From Bacilli bacterium (GTDB lineage Bacteria; Bacillota_I; Bacilli_A; RFN20; CAG-826): DNA of 57,198 bases. This document shows positions 9,501-16,247 of this stretch, piece by piece (within the stretch, counting starts at the first letter, position 1; each line of letters starts with the position of its first letter). The DNA lies in the NCBI GenBank assembly GCA_024408235.1, contig JAKSVF010000008.1, positions 1 through 57,198 of the forward strand, in the 5' to 3' direction. The notes under the pieces are model-generated. The model made no database searches, was not told the DNA's origin, and saw nothing but the letters and a program-made list of their open reading frames with translations. The translations under genes were made by a program, and so were the position numbers.

Positions 9501-9624
9501 AGAGGTCAACACAAGCTGGAGAATCGGTTACAAGTCTGCAATCGGAGTCTCAAGCACATTAACTGCCGCATTTGCTGTCGGTGCTATCATTGATCTCGTT
9601 AAGAAACTTAAAGGAGCCAAATAA
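6508..9624 (+). CDS. Membrane-anchored GH3 glycosidase with permuted domain order
   Basis: 1038 residues from the ATG at 6508, chosen over an earlier in-frame ATG because TAGGAGG lies 6 nt upstream. The domain order is inverted compared with ordinary GH3 enzymes: the alpha/beta sandwich (EGDEAFALLKNKNEALPISK, then GYRYYESRY and YPFGHGLSYTTF) and a fibronectin-III-like domain come first, and the TIM-barrel domain (NLPIMIGPGANLHRHGYNGRGGEYYSEDP, IKHAAFNDQE) comes last. The predicted nucleophile is D922 in GYNVTDFTGV. Permuted GH3 enzymes are known from some rumen Bacillota. Hydrophobic segments at about residues 9-28 and near 1005-1025, followed by a basic tail, suggest anchoring at both ends with the catalytic part outside the cell. 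Substrate is probably a beta-glucoside or beta-xyloside; this cannot be settled by reading. Confidence 0.88.
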   Translation: MAKPKLWRGLMVLGGFAIAASVTAATLMEYYRDPLDQLLGTQSVKTTYETIEDGENHEDPWNFKSNFKTAKEAHDGFKEFALKEGDEAFALLKNKNEALPISKTQKITLLGLRSYAAIYGNTGGSIADKVTVEDGNRIYEAFKDEGFEINPSMLATYKAYCDTLTWGGKGFGAVPPGYSELNVADRVEELSKSELSAINPEYEKDFGTYDTAVVVLGRIGGESVGYTKSEQPTATRTIMGISDEEKEILSLAKEKFKKVIVLINSTQVMEFSELKNDDGIDAIMWIGYPGAYGFHGVARNLNGTVNPSAHLGDFFPTNGLTAPGMQSMGNVPWANASDFDKAANVNGYLVEAEGIYTGYRYYESRYADIVNGVTGASNAKAGTYTDGTGKLAKVDGTWNYLNETNYPFGHGLSYTTFTQTLDSVSIKGDKRTAEVKVTVKNTGSRAGKSVVQLYAQAPYTEYDKEHGVERSAIQLMDFEKTKLLEPNESQTITMNVDMENLAAYDNDTAKTFIVEGGKHYFAIGDDSHDALNNILAKQGKTTAHGMTANGDASKVYEWDWGGGVDAKTFSVSETGTEITNHLSDGIYSMDLNTFMPGTVTYLTRKDWNGTFPKEYAGLEAKNADLVKALGNDIITLKTNDDTSAYKWGVKNDIQLKDMKGAKWDDERWETLIDEVSITEFLDFASHAFHHIQEIPSVGYAGNDADDGPGGSDTHYFENGFYQGVQYSEADSTPYKGMGSRVAPAQQNLAYTWNKELAYENGQIILGESSLVFNLPIMIGPGANLHRHGYNGRGGEYYSEDPILSGYIGSASVQGAQELGCIINIKHAAFNDQEINRSGVAVFMEEQKARELELRNLKQLFVGGGKPASFVADETKSETYTEGALGVMTSYNRIGAVASSANRGVMVDIMRNEWGFKGYNVTDFTGVSLKAAPKESIMAGTTAFCGFGSPSLDYWSEEVLSKDTEMCAAIKEDIKYVLYPLANSNALNGLNSNVIIHREEVNTSWRIGYKSAIGVSSTLTAAFAVGAIIDLVKKLKGAK

Positions 9625-9626
9625 CC

Positions 9627-10064
9627 ATGAATTTCATTAAGAAACAGTCAGTTTGGGGTTGGGTTCTCTTAGGAAGCGCAATCTCAGCATTAATCGGCTT
9701 CATCATCTATATGGTATCTGATACAACCGGATACCTTGCAGGCAATCACGTTAACGCCGCAACAATCATTCTCCCAATAGCTGCTATTCTTTTAGCGGGA
9801 GTTGTATTCGCAATAAGCGAGAAACTCGAGAAGGTTAAGGGAGTAATGGTTCTTATCGCTGGACTATGTGTCGCCATTACTATGGGCGTTCAGGTCTATT
9901 GCCATCACAGCGTATTCGCTGATGCGTGGTTCATCCCTGTCAACTACCCAGAGGCAGAAGATGTTACCGTTGCCCAGACAATTGCATCTGTTGTCTTCTA
10001 TGCAATTTCAATGATTGGATTTATTGTTGCTTGCATGAAGGATAACTACACTAAAGAAGCCTAA
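9627..10064 (+). CDS. Small four-helix membrane protein of unknown function
   Basis: 145 residues with four hydrophobic segments (about 13-32, 46-64, 72-92 and 117-137) and short charged loops. I do not recognise the family. It begins 2 nt after the GH3 stop with AAAGGAG inside the GH3 coding end, so it is co-expressed with the enzyme, and an intrinsic terminator follows immediately. A role in anchoring, export or sugar uptake connected with the GH3 protein is a guess from context. Confidence 0.75.
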   Translation: MNFIKKQSVWGWVLLGSAISALIGFIIYMVSDTTGYLAGNHVNAATIILPIAAILLAGVVFAISEKLEKVKGVMVLIAGLCVAITMGVQVYCHHSVFADAWFIPVNYPEAEDVTVAQTIASVVFYAISMIGFIVACMKDNYTKEA

Positions 10065-10077
10065 TTTTAGATAGATT

Positions 10078-10107
10078 AACCGTCTTGTTTGTACAGGACG
10101 GTTTTTC
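10078..10107 (+). terminator. Intrinsic terminator of the GH3 operon
   Basis: AACCGTC/GACGGTT arms, extended by TTGT/ACAG with one wobble pair, form an 11-bp stem with a 4-nt loop followed by T's. Confidence 0.9.
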
Positions 10108-10137
10108 TTATGCGATAATTATCGAGAGGAAAGAATT

Positions 10138-10926
10138 ATGAACATGATACCATCGGTTGGTCTAGGTTTTTGGCAGATAAAAAAGGAAGATGCATCAAGA
10201 GTGTTGAAAGACGGTTTAGAAGCGGGATTCAGGCATATCGACACTGCTATTGGGTATTGGAACGAAAAAGAGATTGGAGACGCTCTAAAAGGTTCTAATG
10301 TCGATAGAGAGTCCATTTGGATTACCAGCAAGGTATTAGCTGAGGTTAAAACCTATGAAGGCACAAAGAAACTCATCGATGAATCTCTTGAAAGATTGCA
10401 GTGCGGTTATATCGATTTGATGCTTATCCATGCGCCAAAACCGTGGTCAGTTATGAACATTCCTTTTTGGCCTAGATACAAAAAAGCAAATCTTGCTGTC
10501 TGGAAAGCTCTGCAGGAAGCTAGAGATGCCGGAAAGATCAAATATATTGGTGTTTCCAATTTCAATGAGAAAGATATTGAAAACATCATTAAGAATAGTG
10601 GAGAGGTTCCTTTTGCGAACCAAATCCGCGTACATATAGGACATACACAAGATAAACTCCGCAAGTTCTGCAAAGAAAATGGAATGGTAGTGGAAGCTTA
10701 CTCGCCAAATGGCAAAGGAAGCCTTATGAAGAATAAGAAGATATCTTCTATCGCAAAGAAATATGGTGTCTCAAATGCTCAGCTTTGCATCCAATATGCA
10801 TTGCAGTTGGGAACAATCCCTCTTCCTAGAAGCAAATCAAAGAATCATATGGAAGAGAATCTAAAAATCGGATTTACTATTTCAGAATCCGATATGATTG
10901 AATTATCTAAGATAAAAACTTTATAG
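10138..10926 (+). CDS. Aldo/keto reductase
   Basis: 262 residues, an NADPH-dependent reductase of aldehydes or ketones, cytosolic. The catalytic tetrad is visible: D35 (HIDTA), Y40 (GYWNE), K65 (TSKV) and H98 (LIHAP). The later GVSNFNEKDI and cofactor-binding IPLPRSKSKNHMEENL segments are typical of the family (2,5-diketogluconate reductase-like group). AGAGGAAAG precedes the ATG. The stop overlaps the stop of the convergent TIGR04076-like gene by 6 nt. The physiological substrate cannot be told from sequence; fermentative aldehyde reduction or detoxification are both possible. Confidence 0.92.
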   Translation: MNMIPSVGLGFWQIKKEDASRVLKDGLEAGFRHIDTAIGYWNEKEIGDALKGSNVDRESIWITSKVLAEVKTYEGTKKLIDESLERLQCGYIDLMLIHAPKPWSVMNIPFWPRYKKANLAVWKALQEARDAGKIKYIGVSNFNEKDIENIIKNSGEVPFANQIRVHIGHTQDKLRKFCKENGMVVEAYSPNGKGSLMKNKKISSIAKKYGVSNAQLCIQYALQLGTIPLPRSKSKNHMEENLKIGFTISESDMIELSKIKTL

Positions 10927-11220
10927 TGCCTCAAGCAAATAACTAACAGGCCTAAATCCGTCATTGCAGCTTATCATGGCGGATTTTTCGTTCTTCATCC
11001 AATCGCCGTAAAAGTGGCCTCCTCCATTAGCGAGTTCTCTGACGAATGGCTCTAGTATAGACCAGGCAACATTGCAAAATCCATCAGGCTGTCTTGCATC
11101 ATCAACGATGAATACATCCCCAACTTTCATACAGCATGGCTCCTGTTGTGGAAGCTCATATTTTTCTATTAGGTCTTGATGGATAGTTCTTCTAATTACT
11201 GTTATCTTTACTTGTTTCAT
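10921..11220 (-). CDS. TIGR04076-family protein
   Basis: About 99 residues from the ATG at 11220; a longer reading would begin inside the fucO terminator and is unlikely. The pattern (MKQVKITVIRR, then PCCMKVGDVF, DGFCNVAWSILEPFV and a final CNDGFRPVSYLLEA) matches the TIGR04076 family as I know it, whose function is not established. Three conserved cysteines suggest metal binding or redox chemistry. It has no Shine-Dalgarno sequence; a TATCAT hexamer ends 7 nt before the ATG, so a leaderless transcript is possible. Confidence 0.75.
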   Translation of the reverse strand: MKQVKITVIRRTIHQDLIEKYELPQQEPCCMKVGDVFIVDDARQPDGFCNVAWSILEPFVRELANGGGHFYGDWMKNEKSAMISCNDGFRPVSYLLEAL

Positions 11221-11235
11221 ATACATAATGATAGC

Positions 11236-11262
11236 AAAAAAAGTGCCCATTGCTGGACACTT
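11236..11262 (-). terminator. fucO intrinsic terminator
   Basis: An 8-bp stem AAGTGTCC/GGGCACTT (11255-11262 with 11241-11248, minus strand) with a 6-nt loop runs into seven T's, 16 nt past the fucO stop. Confidence 0.9.
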
Positions 11263-11277
11263 AATTTGTTAGTTGGA

Positions 11278-12423
11278 TTACATTAACTTCTTGAACATTG
11301 CGAGAACGTCTTCTCTTGTTGCTGTTCTTGGGTTTCCTGGGCAGCAAGCATCTGCGAGAGCGTCTCTAGTTAAGTTCTCGAGGTCTTCAGCCTTAATTGC
11401 TTCGCACTTGGTTGGGATTCCGACATCAACAGAGAGCTGTTTTACTGCAGCGATTGCAGCGGCTCTATATTCAGCCTGTGACATTTCATCTGTTCCCTTA
11501 ACGCCCATTGCTCTAGCGATATCTCTATATTTTTCGCCTGAGACTTCTGCGTTGTATTCCATTGCGATTGGAAGGAGCATTGCGCATGCGACGCCGTGCG
11601 GGACGTCATAGTATGCGGATAATGTGTGAGCCATTGAGTGGTCGATGCCTAAGCCGACATTTGAGAAGCCCATACCAGCGATGTACTGGCCTAATGCCAT
11701 TCCTTCGCGTCCGTCTGGATCATTTTCAACAGCTTTTCTTAATGACTTAGAGATGATTTCAATTGCCTTGATGTGGAACATATCTGACATCTCCCAAGCA
11801 CCGCGTGTGATATAGCCTTCGATTGCATGAGTTAATGCGTCCATGCCTGTAGCTGCTGTTAAGCCTTTTGGCATTGATGCCATCATATCTGGATCGACGA
11901 CTGCGACAACTGGCATATCGTGTGGGTCAACGCAAACGAATTTTCTCTTCTTTTCAACGTCGGTGATGACGTAGTTGATTGTAACTTCGGCCGCTGTACC
12001 TGCAGTTGTTGCGACTGCGATGATTGGTAAGCATGGCTTCTTTGTTGGAGCAACGCCCTCGAGTGATCTTACATCAGCGAATTCTGGGTTTGTGATGATG
12101 ATGCCGATTGCTTTTGATGTGTCCATAGCTGAACCGCCGCCGATAGCAACGATGCAGTCTGCCTTGCATGCTTTAGCTGCTGCAACGCCGTTAACAACGT
12201 TTTCGATTGTTGGGTTTGGCTTGATGTCTGAATAAACGCTATAAGCGATTCCTGCTTCATCAAGTAATGAAGTGACCTTAGCTGCAACGCCGAACTTAAT
12301 TAAGCTTGCATCTGTGCAGACTAAAACATTTTTGAAGCCTCTTGCCTTGATTTCTGGGACGATGTTAGCGATAGCGCCGTGTCCGTGGTAAGAAGTTTCG
12401 TTTAACATGAAACGATTTGCCAT
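11278..12423 (-). CDS. fucO: Lactaldehyde reductase / 1,2-propanediol oxidoreductase
   Basis: 381 residues, an iron-dependent group III alcohol dehydrogenase. It is close to E. coli FucO along its whole length as I remember that sequence, including the start (MANRFMLNET), NPEFADVRSLEG, AVATTAGTAAEVTINYVITD and RRKFVCVDPHD-like stretches. NAD is bound by GGGSAMDTSKA; iron ligands are the Asp and His of GMDALTHAIEG and the His residues of IDHSMAH and DVPHG. The enzyme reduces L-lactaldehyde from fucose or rhamnose breakdown to propanediol, reoxidising NADH during fermentation. No other fucose gene is nearby. TAAGGAG precedes the ATG and a TATACT -10 box lies at 12453-12458. Confidence 0.93.
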   Translation of the reverse strand: MANRFMLNETSYHGHGAIANIVPEIKARGFKNVLVCTDASLIKFGVAAKVTSLLDEAGIAYSVYSDIKPNPTIENVVNGVAAAKACKADCIVAIGGGSAMDTSKAIGIIITNPEFADVRSLEGVAPTKKPCLPIIAVATTAGTAAEVTINYVITDVEKKRKFVCVDPHDMPVVAVVDPDMMASMPKGLTAATGMDALTHAIEGYITRGAWEMSDMFHIKAIEIISKSLRKAVENDPDGREGMALGQYIAGMGFSNVGLGIDHSMAHTLSAYYDVPHGVACAMLLPIAMEYNAEVSGEKYRDIARAMGVKGTDEMSQAEYRAAAIAAVKQLSVDVGIPTKCEAIKAEDLENLTRDALADACCPGNPRTATREDVLAMFKKLM

Positions 12424-12509
12424 ATATAAATCTCCTTAGTAATGACGCTTTTAGTATAAGTGCGAACTATTGAATTAAGTAAGAAATTACTGACTTATCG
12501 TAAATATGT

Positions 12510-12536
12510 TGAAAACCACTCAATAATGAGTGGCTT
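12510..12536 (-). terminator. ilvE intrinsic terminator
   Basis: Minus-strand stem AAGCCACTCA / TGAGTGGTT with a 4-nt loop runs into a short T-run, about 30 nt past the ilvE stop and ahead of the fucO promoter. Confidence 0.75.
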
Positions 12537-12566
12537 AAATGAACAAAATAAACAGTATTCTGCGCT

Positions 12567-13640
12567 TTACTTGATCGGATATCTCCAACCGAATGGGTCA
12601 TCGATTTTGTTGTTTTGAATTGATGTGAGTGTATCGTAGAGTTTCTGAGAGGTTGCTCCAATTGCCCCGTTATTTATGATGAACACTTCATCTTTAAATC
12701 TAAGTTTTCCAATTGGAGAAATAACAGCGGCAGTGCCTGTGCCAAAAACCTCTTCAAGAGTTCCATCTTTTGCAACTGCAACAAGTTCATCAACAGATAT
12801 TCTTCTCTCTTCGGTCGGGATTCCAAAGTGGTTTGCTAGTTGGAGGACTGAATCTCTAACGACACCAGCTAAAATAGAACCTGATAGATGTGGGGTGATG
12901 AGCTTTCCGTTTATTTTGAAGAAGATGTTCATTGCGCCGACTTCCTCAACATACTTTTGCTCGACACCATCAAGCCATAAAACCTGGGCATATCCTTCTT
13001 TGTTTGCCTTTTCCTGTCCGATTAAAGAAGCGGCGTAGTTACCGCCGGTTTTTGCATATCCCATGCCGCCCCTAACTGCACGAACATATTCATCTTCAAT
13101 CCAAATTGATACTGGTTCTAACCCGTTTGGATAATATGATCCCGATGGGGAGCAGATAATGCAGAATAGATATGTTTTTGAAGGATGAACGCCTAATAAT
13201 TCGTCAGTAGCGATGATGAATGGTCTAATGTAAAGCGACTCTCCTTCACCGGTAGGAATCCAATCTTCCTCCATTTTTACAAGTTCTGCGACTGCCTGGA
13301 CAAAGTCATCTTCTGGAATTGGAGGAATACATAATCTGATGCTTGATAAAGCCGCTCTTTTTGCGTTCTTATATGGTCTAAATAAATTGATGCCGCCTTC
13401 AGTCGTCTTAAATGCTTTCAATCCTTCGAACATCTCCTGCCCATAATGGAACACCATGCATGATGGATCCAGTTCCAGCTTGTGATATGGTTCAATCCTC
13501 GCGTTGTGCCATCCTATTCCATCCGTGTAGTTCATTAAAAACATGTGGTCTGTAAAGATTTTTCCGAATGAGAGCTTCTGATCTTTAGAAGGCTTGCCTT
13601 TCTTGTTTTTGCTTAATGTAATCTTGATTTCTAATGCCAT
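12567..13640 (-). CDS. ilvE: Branched-chain amino acid aminotransferase
   Basis: 357 residues from the ATG at 13640; GGAGG lies 9 nt upstream of it and an earlier in-frame start lacks such a site. It is a PLP fold-type IV transaminase exchanging the amino group of Leu, Ile or Val with 2-oxoglutarate. Typical segments are CMVFHYGQEMFEGLKAF, LYIRPF, the PLP-lysine region YAKTGGNYAASL, EVGAMNIFF and EVFGTGTAAVISPIG. The length and motifs fit the large bacterial/mitochondrial BCAT type. It is monocistronic here, transcribed divergently from the DUF1846 gene. With the liv importer and the fermentative enzymes, it could serve either biosynthesis or Stickland-like catabolism. Confidence 0.96.
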   Translation of the reverse strand: MALEIKITLSKNKKGKPSKDQKLSFGKIFTDHMFLMNYTDGIGWHNARIEPYHKLELDPSCMVFHYGQEMFEGLKAFKTTEGGINLFRPYKNAKRAALSSIRLCIPPIPEDDFVQAVAELVKMEEDWIPTGEGESLYIRPFIIATDELLGVHPSKTYLFCIICSPSGSYYPNGLEPVSIWIEDEYVRAVRGGMGYAKTGGNYAASLIGQEKANKEGYAQVLWLDGVEQKYVEEVGAMNIFFKINGKLITPHLSGSILAGVVRDSVLQLANHFGIPTEERRISVDELVAVAKDGTLEEVFGTGTAAVISPIGKLRFKDEVFIINNGAIGATSQKLYDTLTSIQNNKIDDPFGWRYPIK

Positions 13641-13758
13641 ATTGGTAAGCCTCCTTTTTTTAATCACGAGACGGATTTTAAATACCGTTTTTTGAATGTA
13701 AATAATTAATTTAGTTTTTTACTTATTTTTTTGTTCGCACTTAATTGGCTTCAAAAAA

Positions 13759-13772
13759 TGTAATCGATTTCT
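13759..13772 (+). promoter_or_regulatory. Weak cre-like site between ilvE and the DUF1846 gene
   Basis: TGTAATCGATTTCT matches 12 of 14 positions of the TGWAARCGYTWNCW catabolite-response consensus. The 238-bp divergent region also holds a CTAGTGTACTAG dyad near 13815 and two small hairpins at about 13829-13876 in the DUF1846 5' UTR (GCGGGA/TCTCGC and an imperfect ATTTACAA/TTGCAAAT). I recognise no riboswitch class. Confidence 0.25.
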
Positions 13773-13878
13773 AATTTTTCCTTTTTATCCGTGTGCACGT
13801 TTATTGTAAACTAGTGTACTAGGCAGGGCGGGATAGCTCTCGCTCAATTTACAACGGTTTGCAAATGAGGGTTTTACT

Positions 13879-15366
13879 ATGGCAGCGAAGAAAGCATTCG
13901 ATACTAAGAAATATCTAAAGATTCAGAAAGAAGAAATCTTAAAGAGAATCAATATGTACGATTCAAAACTCTATGTTGAGTTTGGAGGAAAGCTTTTTGA
14001 CGACTATCATGCTTCAAGAGTCTTGCCTGGATTTGAACCTGATGCAAAGCTCCAGCTTTTGCTCTCGTTAAAGGATCATGCAGAAATCATAATCGTTGTT
14101 AACACTAGAGATATCAACACCAATAAAGTTAGAGGCGATACCGGTCTCTCATACCAAGCAGAAGTTGAGCGTTTAATCGAAATATATAACTCATGTGGAC
14201 TTCCTGTTAATTCAGTTGTCCTTTCAATGTTTGAAGACACCACAACCGTTAGAGAATTTATGGCTAAACTCGCTAATGAAGGAGTTAAGACATACAAGCA
14301 CTATAAGATTGCGGGCTACCCACAGAACATCCCTCTTATCTTAAGTGAAGAAGGCCTTGGAAAGAATGAGTTTGTTGAAACAACAAAGCCTTTGGTTGTT
14401 GTTACGGCCCCAGGACCTGGTTCAGGAAAATTGGCAACATGCTTATCTCAAATCTATAACTCTGAGTTAAGAGGCATTAAAGCGGGATATGCAAAATACG
14501 AGACATTCCCAATCTGGTCAATCCCTCTAAAACATCCAGTAAACCTTGCATATGAGGCTGCAACCCTTGATTTGGATGACGTTAACATGATTGACCCTTA
14601 TCATTTGGAAAAATATGGCAAGCTCACCGTTAACTACAATAGAGACGTTGAAGCTTTCCCACTCTCTGAAAGCGCATTCACAAACATCTACGTGACACCC
14701 CCATGTTGTTCTCCAGCAAACATGGGCAGTAATGCGGCTGGATTGGCCATTGTTAATGATGAGGCAGCATGCCAAGCATCAAAGGATGAAATCGTTAGAA
14801 GATACTACGGTGCCTTAAAACAGCGTTATTTAGGCAAGTACGACGATAAAGCGGTCGCTAAAGCGGAATTCCTCATGAACCAAGTTGGAGCTACTCCAGA
14901 AGACAGAAAATGCGTCAAAGCATGCTTAGATGCTCAGGCAAAGAAGCAGACCCACACTGTCGCCATTCAGTTAACCAACGGAAAGATTGTTGTCGGAAAG
15001 AGATCAGATGTCTTAACAGCGTCTGCAGCGGCTTTGATCAATGCGTTAAAGTCACTTGCAAAAATCGATGAATCAATGGACCTTATTGCTCCAAGCGTTG
15101 TTGAGTCCGTAAAAGATGTTAAGAAGAATCTCATCTATTCTTCAAAGAGAATGAATGATTCTGAGGTATTAATTGCCTTAGCAATTCAATCAAACCACAA
15201 CCCTCTTGCAGCTGCTGCATTAAAGCAGATTCCTAAGTTAAAAGGCTCACAGGCTCATGCATCATGCATCCTCACCGACACAGAACTTGGCATACTTAAA
15301 AAGGTTGGTATCGATGTAACCGAACAGGCTGCCTCATACATCAAAGCGCACCACACATCTAAATAA
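13879..15366 (+). CDS. DUF1846 family protein
   Basis: 495 residues, the full length of the DUF1846 family found in many Firmicutes and actinobacteria. The biochemical role is not established to my knowledge. A glycine-rich APGPGSGK sequence at residues 177-184 looks like a nucleotide-binding loop, followed by conserved TFPIWSIPLKHPVNLAYEAATLDL, FNxDVEAFP-like and TPPCCSPANMGSNAAG segments. The paired cysteines of CCSP and the polar cluster around them are candidates for an active site. GAGGG precedes the ATG and an intrinsic terminator follows, so it is monocistronic. Cytosolic, no signal peptide. Confidence 0.9.
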   Translation: MAAKKAFDTKKYLKIQKEEILKRINMYDSKLYVEFGGKLFDDYHASRVLPGFEPDAKLQLLLSLKDHAEIIIVVNTRDINTNKVRGDTGLSYQAEVERLIEIYNSCGLPVNSVVLSMFEDTTTVREFMAKLANEGVKTYKHYKIAGYPQNIPLILSEEGLGKNEFVETTKPLVVVTAPGPGSGKLATCLSQIYNSELRGIKAGYAKYETFPIWSIPLKHPVNLAYEAATLDLDDVNMIDPYHLEKYGKLTVNYNRDVEAFPLSESAFTNIYVTPPCCSPANMGSNAAGLAIVNDEAACQASKDEIVRRYYGALKQRYLGKYDDKAVAKAEFLMNQVGATPEDRKCVKACLDAQAKKQTHTVAIQLTNGKIVVGKRSDVLTASAAALINALKSLAKIDESMDLIAPSVVESVKDVKKNLIYSSKRMNDSEVLIALAIQSNHNPLAAAALKQIPKLKGSQAHASCILTDTELGILKKVGIDVTEQAASYIKAHHTSK

Positions 15367-15373
15367 ATAAATT

Positions 15374-15397
15374 CGCCTCAGGTAACTGGGGCGTTTT
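15374..15397 (+). terminator. DUF1846 gene terminator, possibly bidirectional
   Basis: A 7-bp stem CGCCTCA/TGGGGCG with a 6-nt loop is followed by TTTTAA. On the other strand the hairpin is followed by AATTTATTTA and may also stop the converging ferredoxin operon. Confidence 0.85.
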
Positions 15398-16247
15398 AAT
15401 TCGGATATTTTTCATCCGTTTCTCTGAAGTATTTTACGTATGCGTTATGGCAGTACCTTCCTATAACGGCTTTATCTTTATCTGCGTTGAAGTTGTACTG
15501 GCCATTTACTGACATCCAATCCATTAAACCGAAGAAGATTGCATCTTTTGGACACTGGAATGCACACCTATTGCAGCCTAAGCATTTACCACCGAATTTG
15601 AACTTGTTTTTCTTCTCATTATAAGTGATGTTGTTCATAGGACAGTTTTTAACGCAAGCCATACACTTGATGCATTTCTTTTTCCTAATATGGAAGAATC
15701 TTCCACTTAATCTCATTCCCCAATGCTCGATTCTAACTACAAAGCAGACGAACTTTGTCCAAGCGGTTCTCTTTAAATGGTGAGGCTTTCCGCTAGCCAT
15801 ATCCAGCGCATCAGTAGCTATTCTTCTTTGCGCTGCATCCCACATCTTGGCGGCCATCTCGTTTGTGTGTTTAAAAATCATGTTGTATGGCATGATGTAG
15901 TGGTAGTCGCCTAGACATTTGAACCCGTTTTTCTTAAGAGCCTTTTCCGCTTTCTTTGAGGATGCGTGATTTATCTCTAATGGCTCACCAGATGACTCAA
16001 TGAAGTACACATTGGTGCCTTCGCCGTTTTTAAGGTTCTTGCAGAAGTTATATACGTTTGTAGGCATGTTGAAACCGTGTATTGGGTAGCAAATGAACAA
16101 TGTATCGTATTTTTTGTCCAGTTGCTCGGTTCCGTTCTCAATTCTTTTTAGTTCAACTTCGTGACCTGCATCAGAAAGAACCTCTTTCAAGAAAGAGGCG
16201 CATTTCATTGTGTTTCCTGTTGCAGAGAAAACGAAGATTCCTAACAT
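15396..16247 (-). CDS. EFR1-type flavodoxin/ferredoxin protein
   Basis: 283 residues. The N-terminal ~165 form a flavodoxin-like domain with the FMN-phosphate loop FSATGNTMKCA and a CYPIHGFNMP segment; the C-terminal third carries two 4Fe-4S clusters (CIKCMACVKNCP and CLGCNRCAFQCP). This combination matches the EFR1 family of putative electron carriers. It would shuttle low-potential electrons in the cytosol. Its start overlaps the upstream SDR gene by one base (TAATG), suggesting that it feeds electrons to, or acts with, that protein. A GGAGAAG sequence serves as ribosome site. Confidence 0.88.
   Translation of the reverse strand: MLGIFVFSATGNTMKCASFLKEVLSDAGHEVELKRIENGTEQLDKKYDTLFICYPIHGFNMPTNVYNFCKNLKNGEGTNVYFIESSGEPLEINHASSKKAEKALKKNGFKCLGDYHYIMPYNMIFKHTNEMAAKMWDAAQRRIATDALDMASGKPHHLKRTAWTKFVCFVVRIEHWGMRLSGRFFHIRKKKCIKCMACVKNCPMNNITYNEKKNKFKFGGKCLGCNRCAFQCPKDAIFFGLMDWMSVNGQYNFNADKDKAVIGRYCHNAYVKYFRETDEKYPN

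Noticed and set aside
10921-11250. The 109-residue form of the TIGR04076 gene
   Set aside because: Its first codons lie in the fucO terminator hairpin; the family-like sequence begins at the ATG at 11220.
12457-13743. An 11-nt sequence GTTCGCACTTA shared by the fucO promoter (12457-12467, minus) and the ilvE/DUF1846 gap (13733-13743, plus)
   Set aside because: In a 57-kb window many 11-mers recur by chance, and there is no further shared context or symmetry.
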